This document shows, one piece after another, positions 10,911 to 23,400 of a stretch of 64,000 nucleotides of DNA. How positions within the stretch are numbered: the first letter of the stretch is position 1; each line of letters opens with the position of its first letter. Below the pieces are notes generated by a model. It made no database searches. It saw only the letters and a program-made list of their open reading frames with translations, and was not told where the DNA came from. The position numbers were made by a program, and so were the translations under genes. Source of the stretch: Guillardia theta CCMP2712 (taxonomy: Eukaryota > Cryptophyceae > Pyrenomonadales > Geminigeraceae); NCBI RefSeq assembly GCF_000315625.1, contig NW_005434644.1, positions 512,998 to 576,997 of the forward strand. The letters are read 5' to 3'.

Positions 10911-12516
10911 TGGAGAATGCAAGCAGTTCGTTCAACCAGGGAGCCCCATTCTCACTCCATCAACGCCATTCTGCACGCCAGATCAGATCAAGAGCCATCA
11001 AGCGCATGCAAGAAGCTGCCAAATGTTCCACACTCCTCCCCTCCTCTTCCTCTCATACCCTCCTACTCCACCTACCTCCTTCATCAGCCATCTTCAGAAT
11101 TTTCAGTCAATTTTAGAAAGCCTACTAAATTTTGAGTAAAAATAAACCTTCCGAGTCTCACATCTTTCCTGAGCAAAAAGACGGTGCCCGGGCCGGCCGG
11201 TAGGCCCGGGCCGGGGCAGTGCCGGGTACTACTGCCACCGGGCCGGCCAAACCCGGCCGCCGGGCGTTACCGTTTTACAATAATTTTAAATGGTTTACAA
11301 ATCAAAAAAAAGTAGATGATCACGGACTCCTATCACCACACACTCTCCTCATTGTCCTCGTACTGATTTTTAACTTAACTTTGAGTAAACTATCGATTCA
11401 GATGAGTGAACTTTGATCCCAAAAAAAAAAAAAATGACTTCATGCAATGAACCGGGCAAACAAACATTTCCAGTTCCATCACGACAAGGTGAGATGTTCC
11501 CCCGAATACATCGAGAGCTCAATTGAGAAATCGCAGGTCTTGGCTGTACAGTCATATACCTCGCCAGTTGAAGTTTCGACATCTTGAAACACTTCCATCC
11601 TTTCACATAAAAATCTTCAAAGTATAGAGGGAGATTTGAAATGACCAGTGCAGCCATACGAGGACGGCGGTCATGCTTTTTAAAAGTATTTTTGTTTGGT
11701 AAAGTTTTTCATCCACTACCCCACCTGTGGTATTTTCTTTCCACCCCACCCCTATTCGGTCATAAACTAATAAACCCACCCTTGTCATCTGCTGTATGAG
11801 GACTTCTAATAAAGGACCACCCACCCATCAAAATCCTCTGTTGTGCGGAGATTTGCAGAATACAGAACATAAAAATTTACCCTACCCACCCATCCAAATT
11901 GCATAAAATCTGGAGAATTTATAAGGTACCCCACCCACTTTCTACTACCTTTATAGAAAATTCCCTGACTGAAAAAATGACCCCACCCCCTGTTTACAAA
12001 GCAACTTTATATACATGTGACATTTTAATAGATGTACCCCCCACCCTGTAGCTGAAGGGAAACTACCCAGGAGGTGGTACAGTTCTGGTAAAAGTCGACC
12101 AACGTGTGAAGAGGAAAAACCTTGAAGGGAGGAGCAACAAACCCAACAAACGAGGTGGGGGGAGAGGAAGGGTTCAGAACGAGAGGAGAAGACCACAGGA
12201 GAGTGAAGATACAGGCAGGAAGGCGGGAAGACTGGCCGCCCGGCAACAAGATCACCAAAGGAGTAAGGGATAAAAACAAACAATTGGAGAGGTTAAAACT
12301 CGAAGCAAGGAGCCAGTAAGCGACAGTGCGGAAGAAAACGCCAAACCAATCTAAATTACATTAGACTACCGTAATTCTGCTTCAATGGGCTAGGCGGAAA
12401 CGCCTTCACAAAATTGCTGCCTAGATCGTGAAAGGCCCTCAAGAAGCAGTAGCGCCGAGCCACATGAAACCTCCTTCCTCTAGCTTCTCCGTCCCTTGCA
12501 ACCCAGCGCCCTAGGA
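10911..12516. other. Intergenic region without a convincing gene
   Basis: The region holds a small GC-rich island at 11176-11275 and the shared AT motif at 11360-11389. From about 11640 to 12060 it is AT-rich with many CCCACCC words. A minus-strand frame of 95 codons at 11370-11657 runs through an oligo-A tract and has no family features. Nothing else supported was found. Confidence 0.6.
11360..11389 (+). repeat. Shared dispersed motif, copy 1
   Basis: This 30-bp string includes AACTTAACTTTGAGTAAA. It is identical over 30 bp to 39145-39174, and a diverged copy lies at 46762-46796. It sits about 85 bp downstream of a GC-rich island. Confidence 0.85.
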
Positions 12517-15500
12517 ATGCAAGAGATGGAAACTATCATCTCCCCTGAGGACGTCCTGCGACCACATGCCTACGTCGAAGTGACTTCCTCGACGCGAGAG
12601 GAACAGCTCGAAGATGGCGTGCCCATTGACATCGAGCCGAGTGGTCTTGGGGAATCAAGCATCATCGAGGTCAACCACGCGTCTTTCCTAGATGCGTTTG
12701 TGCGCAACTACACCCAGCAGCCCGGTAACTTCATGGACCTTGCCTTGAAGGACAGGCACGTCTACCGTCACGATCCTCTCCTGTCTGTCTTCTCATGGGA
12801 GCCTATCACCGCCTTCATGTCCTCGAGAGCCGGTCAGCTCATCGCTCTGCTCGTGGCCGTGCCTTGGCTGGTGGTGAGGATATACGAGGTCGCAGCTCTC
12901 CGGCAGCAAGACTTCTTCTTCCCAGCCATCAGCTCGGTGCATGTCATCCTAGAGCCGCACGCCATACCCAGCAACGTGTCGTGCGGCTGGGATGCGCGTC
13001 TGGAGCTGCTGAGCTGGTTCTTCCCTCCGCTTGCTCTGCTGATGGCGGGGATCGGAGCAGCCTTGAACAGAGTGCGGTGGGTGAACAAGGTGAGTCAGGC
13101 GGGAGGTCGGGGTGGAGCATGGAGCTGACATGAGGCTTGGGGGGGGCTGCAGATCTTTGTTTTCTTCGGAGCGCTCGACGCGGCCTGCAACATGCTGATA
13201 TTCCTTCGGCTGGAGGTACGGGGCGATTACCACAAGACGATGCTTGGGACACCTTCGTTTCTGTTTCTGCTCGTCGCGGTCAAGGTACGGGAGGGCGGGG
13301 AGCGACGAGCTCCAGGCGGCGGAGGGGGACTGACGGGGGTGCTGTGCAGGACGTGCTTCTGTTCCCCGGGCCGCTCCTGTACAGCGAGTCGTCGGCGATC
13401 GAGCTGGGGCTGCTCTCGAACGTGGTGTACGCGTGTGCAGCAGGGGCGTGGTTGGTGTCGTATCAGAGCATCATCGTGATCATCGTGCTGAGCATGGTCT
13501 TGATGCTGCGACGGGCGCTGGTGTACCGGGGGGAGCGGATGATCGCGGGGGATCGGGCGGCGTTTTGTAGGGAGTGGGAAGGGCTGGCAGACAGGAGCAA
13601 GGAGGCGATCCAGCACCTGTCGGAGCAAGTCAGGGAGTATGCAGCATCTAGGCCCGAGTCTCCTTTAAGTGCAGACGAGACGGCAGGAGACGCTGAGGCG
13701 AGGTCGAGCCTGAGGCAGCTGCACACGCTCTACGGGAGAGGTCGAAGCCTCACAGAGACGGTACAAAAGGGGACGTTTGTGGTAGAGCAGCGATCGGCCG
13801 CGGGGCCGGTCAACAGCCTGGACCAGCTGTACGCGCACGCGGTGCTGATAGAGCCCATCTTCAGGGAGAAGGCGCTGGGGCTTGCGGCGGAGGCCAAGGG
13901 GATGATCCCGCTACGGCTGAGCGCGGATGACAAGAGAGAGTACGTGCGGCTGGAGGACATCCGGGGGGACGTGAGCTTGATGAGACACGTGGAATGGCCT
14001 AGAATCAAGAACGTCGACCGCGCCATCGACAAGATCCTCCGCCTGTGCGATGGGCAGACGTCGAGGCTGCTGGACGTGGTGCGGCAGTGCATCGTCTTCG
14101 AGCAGCTCGAGGACCTGTGCGAGTGTCTGGAGCGGATCCTGGGAGACCCCGAGATCGTGGTGATGAGGATCAAGAACAGGCTGGACCCGAGCTTCGACGC
14201 GCGGACGACGGGGGGGTACAGGGACGTACTTTTGAACCTACGGGTGGTGACGGAGAGGACGAGGGAGCTGGGGGTAGCGGGGCACGTGTGCGAGCTGCGG
14301 CTGGGGGTGATGGGGATGCATGTGCTATCGACACGGGAGCGGCGGCTGCGGTACCGAGGGGTGAAGCAGGTACTGAGGTACGAGAGGGCATGGTGGGCAA
14401 AGCGTGGTACTTGGTCAATGTCGGAGCTGGTAGAGAAAACGAAAATTTCGTCAATCCAAGTCAGCATGAGCCAAGTGTCTGCGTCGTTTGTTTGGAGTCA
14501 AGAAGAGACAATACAGTCTCGATGGATGATGCAGATGTATGAAGCTTTCGATGGATGCACACAGAGCTCTTTCATGAAGTACAAGGGCAAGTACCCGGGG
14601 GGTATCATGGACGAGAAGCTACGAAACATCGTCACCGGGATACAGAATACCATGACCTCGAGCGTCATCTTCTCCTCTAGACCTGTCACCAATGGCCTGC
14701 AAATGTTGACGACGCAGGTCGTGCTTCTTGCCGTCGCAGCGTTCCTGACGTACATGTACTCCCAATCTTCTGATCTCAGCGGATTCCTGCAAAACAAAGC
14801 TACTTCCGTCTATGTCGCAAGATTGCACATACAAGAATACCGCGATCAAGCTCCTCGCGCCTCCATTCCCAGCGCCTCCGTCTCCAACTTCTCTCTCATG
14901 CTTGACAGCTGCAACCAGCGATCTCCGGCGTCCACCAAGACGGTGAACAACACGCTCTACTTCTTCTTCGCTCCGCCGGCGGAGGCCAACGGCTGGCACT
15001 TCAGCCTCAACCCTGACAACCAGCTGGCGGGCTACGACCCGATCGCCTTCAACCTCTCGATACTGGAGCGGCCGGTGGGGAGCGGGGAGGAAGTAGAGAG
15101 TGTGTCGGGGAAGGCGTGGAAGGACTGGACGAGCTTCTCGTGCAGAGAGAGGCCGGGGATGGGAGTGTGCAAGGAGGGCGAGGCGTACAGGGGGGCTCGG
15201 ATGAGTTTCAGCGTTCAGTTTCTACTACCGAAGATAATTGCAACGATCTTCTCCTTTGTTCAGCCTCTTGTATGCGTCTTGGCGGTAGTGACGGCAAGGC
15301 TAGGGTATCGACGGGTACCGAAGACGATGTTCGCGTCCATGTTTCACGTCATTGGTGTGCTCGAAATGTGCTTTTTCGTTGCTAGGGATGACACCACTGG
15401 AACTGCGTTGCTTTGGGGCATTGGGGACTTTTCTTTCGGGATGGTGATCGAGTTTCGAGAGCAGTACACAATGGCTATGCTGCCCTTCTACTGCATCTTC

Positions 15501-16496
15501 ACCTCCATTGGTGGCACCGCGTTCTATACTCAAGGCTTTAGAACGGCTCCTACCGTAAATTACTTCGGGTACAGTAACTACTTGCTACTTGCAGGATGGT
15601 TGTACTTCACCGTAGGTAGAGGATTGCTCGTCCGAAAGGCCTTCAACAACGTCAAGTCGGAGCTTCTCAAGTACAACGACCTCTGGCAGTCTCTCTCTTC
15701 CTCTCAAAACAGCCGCCTGACCCTGGAGCGCATCGGCCAGCTGGTCTCGCAGGTCCAAGTCCCGACCACGCTGGTTCAGAGCCGCGTGCATGACCCCGAC
15801 AGCCCGCTAGAGTCGTCGTCGAGCCCGCTGGAGTGGATGCTGAGGAGGAGCCAGGGCGGGTCCTCCTCGCTGCGTGTGCCGAGCAAGAGCGTGTGGCCGC
15901 TGAGCAAGGACCCGCGGGTGGTGTCGCTAGACCAGCTGTACGCGCAGGCGGTGTTTGCCGACCCGATCTTCCGGAAGAAGGTACAGGAGCTGGCGGAGGA
16001 GTCGAGGGGCTTGTTCCCGGCTCTGCCTTCAGGTAGCGAAGAGTCGGTGGAGTGTATCGGGTGGAGGGAGGCGAAGGAGGACGAGGAGCTTCAGCAGCGG
16101 ATCCGATGGGCGCCGATGAAGAGCGTGGATCGGGCGGTGGAGAAGCTCGTGCGATCCTACAACAACGACGTGTCGAGGCTGCTGGACGTGGTGCGGCAGT
16201 GCATCGTCTTCGAGCAGCTCGAGGACCTGTGCGAGTGTCTGGAGCGGATCCTGGGAGACCCCGAGATCGTGGTGATGAGGATCAAGAACAGGCTGGACCC
16301 GAGCTTCGACGCGCGGACGACGGGGGGGTACAGGGACGTACTTTTGAACCTACGGGTGGTGACGGAGAGGACGAGGGAGCTGGGGGTAGCGGGGCACGTG
16401 TGCGAGCTGCAGCTTCTGGTGAAGGGGTTTATGGATCTGAGGACGACGGAGGGGCACAAGAGGTATGTAGCGTATAGGAACCTGAGATGTGAGTAA
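12517..16496 (+). CDS. Polytopic membrane protein with two RelA/SpoT-like domains
   Basis: Three exons (12517-13089, 13153-13284, 13350-16496) give about 1,283 residues, starting at the first real ATG (MQEMETI). About five hydrophobic segments lie before residue 300 (for example QLIALLVAVPWLVV and IIVIIVLSMVLMLRRAL). One lies near 690 (VVLLAVAAFLTYMY) and about five more near 865-1000. Two homologous cytosol-type domains occur at about 450-570 and at the C-terminus (about 1150-1283). Their order R-x-K-x3-R/A-x3-K, a buried DVVRQCIVF strand, RIKNR, GGYRDVLLN and HVCELQL mirrors RelA/SpoT synthetase cores (K..S..K, DL.A.R, RFKDY, NGYQSLH, VEVQIRT). This is a fold-level inference and activity is unproven. 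A Cys-containing loop at about 715-865 (CRERPGMGVC) is probably luminal or extracellular. The two domains share a 239-bp perfect nucleotide repeat. Confidence 0.7.
14060..14298 (+). repeat. 239-bp perfect direct repeat, copy 1
   Basis: Bases 14060-14298 are identical to 16172-16410, covering the core of the RelA/SpoT-like domain from the SRLLDVV strand to HVCEL. Flanking sequence of the two domains is only similar, so the identical core points to recent gene conversion or duplication. Confidence 0.95.
16172..16410 (+). repeat. 239-bp perfect direct repeat, copy 2
   Basis: This is the second copy, 2,112 bp downstream of the first, in the same frame of the same gene and near its 3' end. Confidence 0.95.
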
Positions 16497-18051
16497 GTTA
16501 GGTGCCTGAAGATCAGCCCGGCATCATGAAGTTGTAGAAGTGTTGCACAATTTTCATTTCTTGAATGTGATGGCATGGGCTCATACCGTAGTACGAACTC
16601 GACTGATATTAATTTATGGCTCGGTTACTTATATAGTTCATTACGATTGATCGCATGCCAGCCGTGCCGCCAGTCAGATAGCGCCGAGTTAACAAAACTC
16701 TCCTGTAAATCAAGGCGACCGGGCCTTACGTGTTGCGAGGCGGCAATGCAGTACGTCAGACGAAGAGGAGGCCTTCCTAGCCGTCTTGCTAAGGTCCTCT
16801 CATGTCTTTTCACATCCAAGCATACAGTCTATCTCTCATGGCTCTTCAATCCTTGTTTCGTGTGCATTAGATTCGGTACGGTATGTTGCAGCTGAGGTCG
16901 ATATGACTGATATCTGCATTACTTTATACGGGGACTAGTCACTTTGGGATACTGAGAGCCCCCCCCGGGGGGGCAGCCTGGCATGACCGTCGGCAACGAC
17001 TCCGCCGAAGTGCTCGCCCGGCCGCCGCGGGCCGTGAGCCTCGAACTTCCGAAGGCTTCCAAAGTTCCGAACGGTTCGGAAACTTGCAGTCACTGAGTGC
17101 CTTGGCAGCGGGGGGCCCTCCCCGGGTGACTACTCGCCGCATCGGTCAGAACTTGCCGCCGCGGGCCCGGCCGGTGACCGTCGCGTGACCGGGTGGCGGC
17201 GGCCGGGCCCGGGCCTGACTCCCAGTGACTCAGTGATGACTGGCATCTCAAACTTGAACTCGAGACTCCTCTCGGATGCAGTACGGTAATCGGACTCCGG
17301 GATGCCAGGGATCGGACGGACAACAATAAAATTTCAATAAAATTCAGCTTTTGTCTCAACAAAGAAATGCAGGAAAAGGTAGAATTTCAATAAATTTATG
17401 TAACGCTGCGAGGGCACGTGCAAGTATCATAAGCCATAGTGGGGGAGATGGCGGGAGGGGAAGAGACAGAAGAGTTGAGGATGCCGGGGGGGAGAGAAGG
17501 ACATGGTGGAGAGTGGAACAGAGGAAGCTCAAAAGTCGGGGAGAGAAGCTGTAGAATGCAGGGAGAGATGACAGGCAAAGAGTGTGGATCGATTACAGTC
17601 GTAGGAGATATGCTGGTTGAGGATACGATAGAACAATGTAGTGGGAGTAGGAGAGACAAGATGGATGTATGCACGGCCCCGTTGAAGCAGCTTCATGGTT
17701 AGTCATGGCTGCAGTGGAGGAGAGGCTTGTTTGAGTCTGCTAGAGGGTTGAAATACACAGCATCAGAGCAGGTCAAGATGACCTGACGTTGGGCGGTTTC
17801 GACTGCAACTCTTGCCTGAGTGGAGGACGGGAAGATTTGTCTCTCACCTCTGTGACGCAGCCACCGCCTTGGACGACATTGAAGCCTTGAGCTCTTCCAT
17901 CACAGCAAGGAGGCACATTGCAGGCAAACAGTCAAAGATTTGTGGATTACTGAAGTCAGGTTGCTCTAGCGGTTCTCGTCTCCTCCTCCTTCTCCTCCTC
18001 CTCACCTTCTCTGCTCACTCCCTGGGCTTCAGTCCTTCCGACTCTCGCAGG
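16497..18051. other. Intergenic region with GC-rich island C
   Basis: A GC-rich island at about 16955-17225 shows CCGGGCCCGG words and a cluster of TCACTGAGT, GTGACT and CAGTGACTCAGTGATGACT words. Around it are AT-richer flanks. A pyrimidine-rich stretch at 17985-18050 may be an intron end just before the NMD3 start. No gene was recognised between 17300 and 17800. Confidence 0.55.
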
Positions 18052-20289
18052 ATGTCGTCAGCCATGGATGTCGCATCTGCTCTCGCTCTCGCCGACGTGC
18101 GGGCAGGAGGTGGGCAGCAGCTCATCCCAGGCACGCAGGCTACCGTCCTGTGCTGCATGTGCGGAGTTCCGATGGTTTGGAACCCGTCAAGCATGTGCCC
18201 CAACTGCATCCGAACGCGGGTAGACATCACCGAAGGAATCCCCAAGAGCGTCCCCCTCCAGCGGTGCCGAGCATGCGGCAGGTACCTCAACCCCCCCAAG
18301 GCATGGACCGTGTGCGAGCCGGAGAGCAAGGAGCTCCTGCAGATCTGCCTGAAGAGGGTGAAGGGGCTGAACAAGGTGAAGCTGATCGACGCTTCCTTCA
18401 TCTGGACGGAAGCGCACTCGAAGCGTCTCAAGCTCAAGCTGACGGTGCAGAAGGAGGTCTACAGCGGGGTGATCCTGCAGCAAGTCTTCGTGGTCGAGGT
18501 CGTGATCCACAACTTCCAGTGCACCAACTGCCACATGGTGGCAGCACAGAACACCTGGAGAGCAGCAGTGCAGGTGAGACAGAAGGTGGACCACAAGAGG
18601 ACCTTCTACCTGCTGGAGCAGCTCATCCTCAAGTACAAGGCCCACCAGCAGACGGTGTCGGTGAAGGAGGTGCCGGACGGCATCGACTTCTACTTCCTCC
18701 ACCGCCACCATGCGCTGAAGTTCCAAGACTTTGTCAACACCGTCGTGCCTTGCAGGATGAAGAGCGCGAGCGAGAAGCTGATCTCCGAGGACTTCAACAA
18801 CAACAAGATCAACGCCAAGTACACCTTCTCCGTCGAGATCCTGCCCGTGTGCAAGGACGACATAATCTGCCTGCACCCCAAGCAGCACGACACATTAGGG
18901 AACGTGGGACCGCTCGTGCTCTGCATCGGAGTCACCCAGTCAGTCAAGTTGTTGGACCCCCTGACAATGAAGAGGGCGGAGCTGAGACCGGTAGCCCTCT
19001 CTCCCCGGCTTGCCCCCTCCCTTGTCTCACTGTCGAGCAGGAGATCTTCTACCGCCATCCTCGCGGTGTCCTCATGTCAACAAAGCAAGCAACAGAGTAC
19101 ACCATCATCGACGTCGAGCCCACCGGCCTCGTCAACGGCAAGATGCGGCAGGTGAGAAGCAGTCGGCAGGCATGAGGGGAAAGAGCAGGAGCAGGAGCAA
19201 GTGGGCAGGGGAGTAGAAGAGGATCAGGAGGAGGAGAGGAGGAGAGGAGGAGAGGAGGAGAGGAGGAGAGGAGGAAGTCGCTCATTGAATGGAGCAGGCA
19301 GAGCTCACTCTCGCTCGAACTCGAGATCTTGGAAGCAACGATCAGATCTTTCACTCCCTGACGCATCTTGGGAATGTTCTGCAAGCGGGCGACACCGTGC
19401 TGGGGTACGACCTGACTGCCGCTGTCTTCAACGAGGCCGAGACCAAGGAGTGGCCAAAGCTGCAGCTGCCTGACGTGAGCGTGCTAACTGCTGCAGAGGA
19501 GGGGGAGGCTGACCTGAGTGCTGGTCAGGTGGTGGTGATCAAGAAACTCTACCCCGAGGCGAGGAGGCGCCGACGCCTCTGGAAGCTGCGATCGATCATC
19601 AAGGAGGAGGAGGAAGGGACTTACAAGTCGCTCCACAAGATGGCGGAGCAGGTGGAGCAGGATAGACCTCGGGGGGGGTGAGGGTCTGACGCTTGACTGG
19701 CAGGACTATGAGGAATTCCTGCAGGATGTGGAGACAGATGCCGAGGTCAGGCAGCGCGTCAACGTCTACAAAGATCCTTCCAAGTTCCGCATCACCGACG
19801 ACGGCAAAATCGAGATGCCAACGTGAGTGACTCCTCCTCCTCCTCTACCTCCTCTTCCAGCCCCCACCCCCCACCCGTCCCCCTCTCCCTCCTCCCCTTC
19901 CTTGTCCTTGTTCTCGTCCTTGTCCCCGTCTTCGTAGCTCGCATCATCGCCCTCCTCTTTGCCGCGTCCTTCTCCTCCTCCTCCTCCTCATCCTCATCCT
20001 CCTCCTCCTCCAGACAAACTTCTCACTTGCTTCTCCTCCTCGACCTCTGATCACGTTCGTCTGCATGCTCCTTACTTTGTATGGCAGGAACACCAACGAG
20101 GAGGAGACTGAGGTGCAGGAGGAGGACATGGTTGACCTCGAGGAGATGTTGGACGACTTGGTGCTCGGGGAGGATGAAGAGGAAGCCGTTGGGCAGGAGC
20201 TCAACGACGAGTTTGAGGAGGAGCCAGCCGGGGCTGGGCCTGTCAAGAAGGGGAGGGAAGGAGGAGGAGCTCGCAATGCTCCGTACTAG
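18052..20289 (+). CDS. NMD3: 60S ribosomal export adaptor NMD3
   Basis: Five exons join in phase: 18052-18990, 19041-19151, 19298-19651, 19704-19822, 20088-20289, giving about 574 residues. NMD3 binds late 60S subunits in the nucleus and carries them out with the export receptor. The N-terminal zinc sites are plain: CCMCG...CPNC, then CRACG...C, and FQCTNCHM further on. The middle matches NMD3 (KYTFSVEILPVCKDD, THLGNVLQAGD, LGYDL), followed by the RRRRLWKL basic stretch, the DYEEFLQDVE element and a Glu/Asp-rich tail. The start at MSSAMDVA is chosen because the frame upstream is low-complexity Leu and opens only with a TTG; a short 5' exon is possible. It converges on the Rif1-like gene, 168 bp apart. 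Confidence 0.93.
19218..19277. repeat. GGAGA purine repeat in NMD3 intron 2
   Basis: Tandem AGGAGGAG/GGAGA units lie inside the 19152-19297 intron. The purine-rich strand is the coding strand. Confidence 0.8.
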
Positions 20290-20457
20290 AGCAAGGGACA
20301 TGGAGGAGGTTTCAACGAGCCCACATTGTCGCCTTATCACGTTTGCAGCTCTAGATGTGCACTTTAATCCAGTAGTTTGTTGTGTCGATTTCTTTAATCT
20401 GCTTGCAAGCAGTCGTACAATGATTCACACACACATTCCCTCCTCCCTGTTGACCCT

Positions 20458-23400
20458 TTAGAGCTCTGAGAGCAGCGGCGTGAAGTTGGTCGGCGTCACT
20501 TCCTGCAGCTTCTCCGTGTGTCTCCCTCGCTTGGCGGCGTTGACGGTCTCGGGCGTTGGAAGACCAGCTGCAGCAGATGGAGAGCCCTCCTGCTCCTGCT
20601 CCTGCTCCTGCTCTTCCCGTCCCCGCACCCTCCCACGAGCCCCCTCATGCTTGTCGCTCCCTCGCGTCTCCTCTGCCATGTGCCTGGACGCCTCCGACCA
20701 TTGAGTACGAGAATCGCTGCGGATCAGCATCGCCTCCTCTACGGAATTTCCCCATCGCGACTCGGCGTCCTCGAGCCCTGAGTAGTTGAGGACAACTCCA
20801 GCTGCCTCCCTCTGCTGGCTTCTCACCTCCCTCTGGTGTTCGGTCAGCACGAGCTTTCTCTTGGCATGAGCTATCTGCACGAACTCTTGCCGGGGGTCGT
20901 CGGAGCCTCCGGCCTTGGCTTCACTGACTGGGGTCGATCGCTTCTTCTCTGCTGAGCTTCTCACGGGCGTTGTATTTCTGCTCCCCTGCTGGGCCAGGAG
21001 GCTTCCTTTTGCTGTCACGGGCCTTGCGGGGGAGAAGCTCAAGCTCTGAGTCAACGTCGCTTCAGCTGTCACCGGGCTCAGGTTCCTCTCGTCCGATCCC
21101 GTGTCTACGTTGACATCTTCTGCGTCAAGCGGCTGGTTGCCAGGAAACGAGACTTTGACACGCTTAGACAGTTTGACAAGGAGCTTCATGAGCGCGTCAT
21201 CGATCTTGAGCAGACTTGTTGACTTGCCGAAGGTTCCGTTCCACGTGTCAAGCGCCTTGTTCTTCAACTGCACGTTGCTCCCTTCCATGGAAACGACGAA
21301 CATGTCAGAAGTTCTCGCCAGCAGCTCGTCAGTCGACGAGCCCCATGGGAAGCAGCGAGCCAGAGCTTGCATCAGCTTACCCCAGACCAGCTCGACCTCA
21401 TCTGCAATTCCAGCAGAGCCATGATGGTGAAGTTGATGGAGTTTGCTGCCAGTTTCATGTCGGTTACAACTTCTCAGACACTGCAGCATCGCCGGCTTGG
21501 CTTGAGTGAGAAAGTTGACGAAATTTTCTGTGCTGCTCATCTGGTCGAGCAAAGGCATGAAGCAGCGCAAACAGGTCTTGAAGAGATTCAGGTTCATCCG
21601 ATCGCTTCCAACAAGGCTAAACCACAACTCGACAACTTTGGTGCATACGGCTGAGATGGGAGCTAGCATGCCTTCAATCCCTGCAGGCCTCGAGCCTTGC
21701 AGCTTGTTAGCATGTTGAACAACCTCGAAACTGTCAGATTCCGTGAAATTCTGAATGATGAAAGACAAGAACTCCATGGGCAGACTTGCATCCGAGATAT
21801 CCATCGCTCTCAAAACCTCTTGTGCAATCTTCTCCGCAGCCGCAAGCTTTGTTCCATGACGTATAATGCTGACGCGCTTCATGTTCACGAACAGGTCCAA
21901 CCACCTTGACTTGAGCAGTTCAAAGGGAGATTTCTCATCAATTCTCACGTCATCGACATCCTTGCTCGACAACAAAGTGAGCATTTGTCCGAGTATGAAT
22001 GCACAGGTTGGAAGCTGCAACTTTGTCTTGGCAGGAGATGCCAACGCACGGACAGAAAAATCGTGTAGGTATCCAAGGTAGGAATCCGTAGCCTTGATCC
22101 AACACAGGACTAAATTCCTCTCCAGCCTTGTTTTCACGTCCCGTGGATGGCTGGACTCAAAGTTCCAGTGCCGCAGCGTCCCGATGGTTTCGAACAGGTT
22201 CCGTAACGACTTAACTTCGGTGGACAGGTGCTGGCACAACTTTTCTAAAGTGAGTCCAACTTGAGACTCGACCTCTGGCGATGAGAACATCGCTAAGATT
22301 ACACTGAGGTATGCCGCCACATTCATTTGTACTGGCTGGAACTTTTCCTTGTCAAGAACGTCACAGATGACCGATGACAAATCGAGCTGCACCATCATAG
22401 TCTTCATCGCATGAACACTTACGCTCTGTCGTGAACAACAATCCAGAACCCGATGCACAGTCAGAAAGGAGGACGATGGAGTAAAATCCTTCTCTTCAAA
22501 AGATTTGACAAGCTTTTTCAACAAAGTGGAACAGAGCTGCTGCATCGCTGTTTTCGCTGATTCCCAGCTTTGGAGCTCGAATTGACCAGATATTGTGTTA
22601 AACAATTTTGCCCATCCTTGTCCAGCTAGTTCTTTGACCTCTTCATTTTGGTCCAAGGTGACAAGGAATAAGAAATCTGAAAAAGCATCGATATTCTTTG
22701 CAAACAAGCTGAATTCCAAAGAGGCTGCACTAGCTACGGAGGTGCCGTTGTTGTCAACACTTTGATCTGATTGCATTTCCATAAGACCCTTCAAAGTTTT
22801 CAAGGCTTCTCCACGAATTCTGCTATCTTTATCCTTGAGGGCTATGGCACACACCGAGGTAAAGGCGACTTCAAAAGTATTGTTTCGTCCCATCCCGTTG
22901 TTCTTGGTGAGCATTTGCACTATTTGTGTCCAGACTCCCATGGCAGACCGGCGGACACGGCTGCTCAAGTCATGTGCAAGAGTGCTTCTGATTGGAGCAA
23001 TTATGAGCTCCAGTCGCTTCGGATGCGCCAACGTTGAATTCATGTCAGAGAAAAGTTTGGCGAGGAACAACCAACTCTTGTAAGCCTCCTGACGTATATC
23101 TGGTGACTGGCATGAGAATGCCATTTGGATGAAATTCACTGCAAGACGAATAAGCACCAAGTCACGTACATGTCAGGGCTCACAATAGTCGTTGATCTTT
23201 CCGCTCTTGACCAGCTTACCACCGAGAAAGCCACAGAGCCAGCCCCATCCTCTGATGTATGATTTGATGGCAGAATCTGGTTTCTCCTTCTGGAGCTCAG
23301 ATTCCACAGCCTTGAGCCTTTGCAGCATCCCCTCAGGCTCCTTCCCGAGGTCCTCGACAGCCTGATCGTTGAGGCGCAATCTCGCAGTGCTGTCCAAGGC

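Noticed and set aside
12496-12516. Earlier start of the membrane protein
   Set aside because: The codon at 12496 is TTG; the first ATG in frame is 12517.
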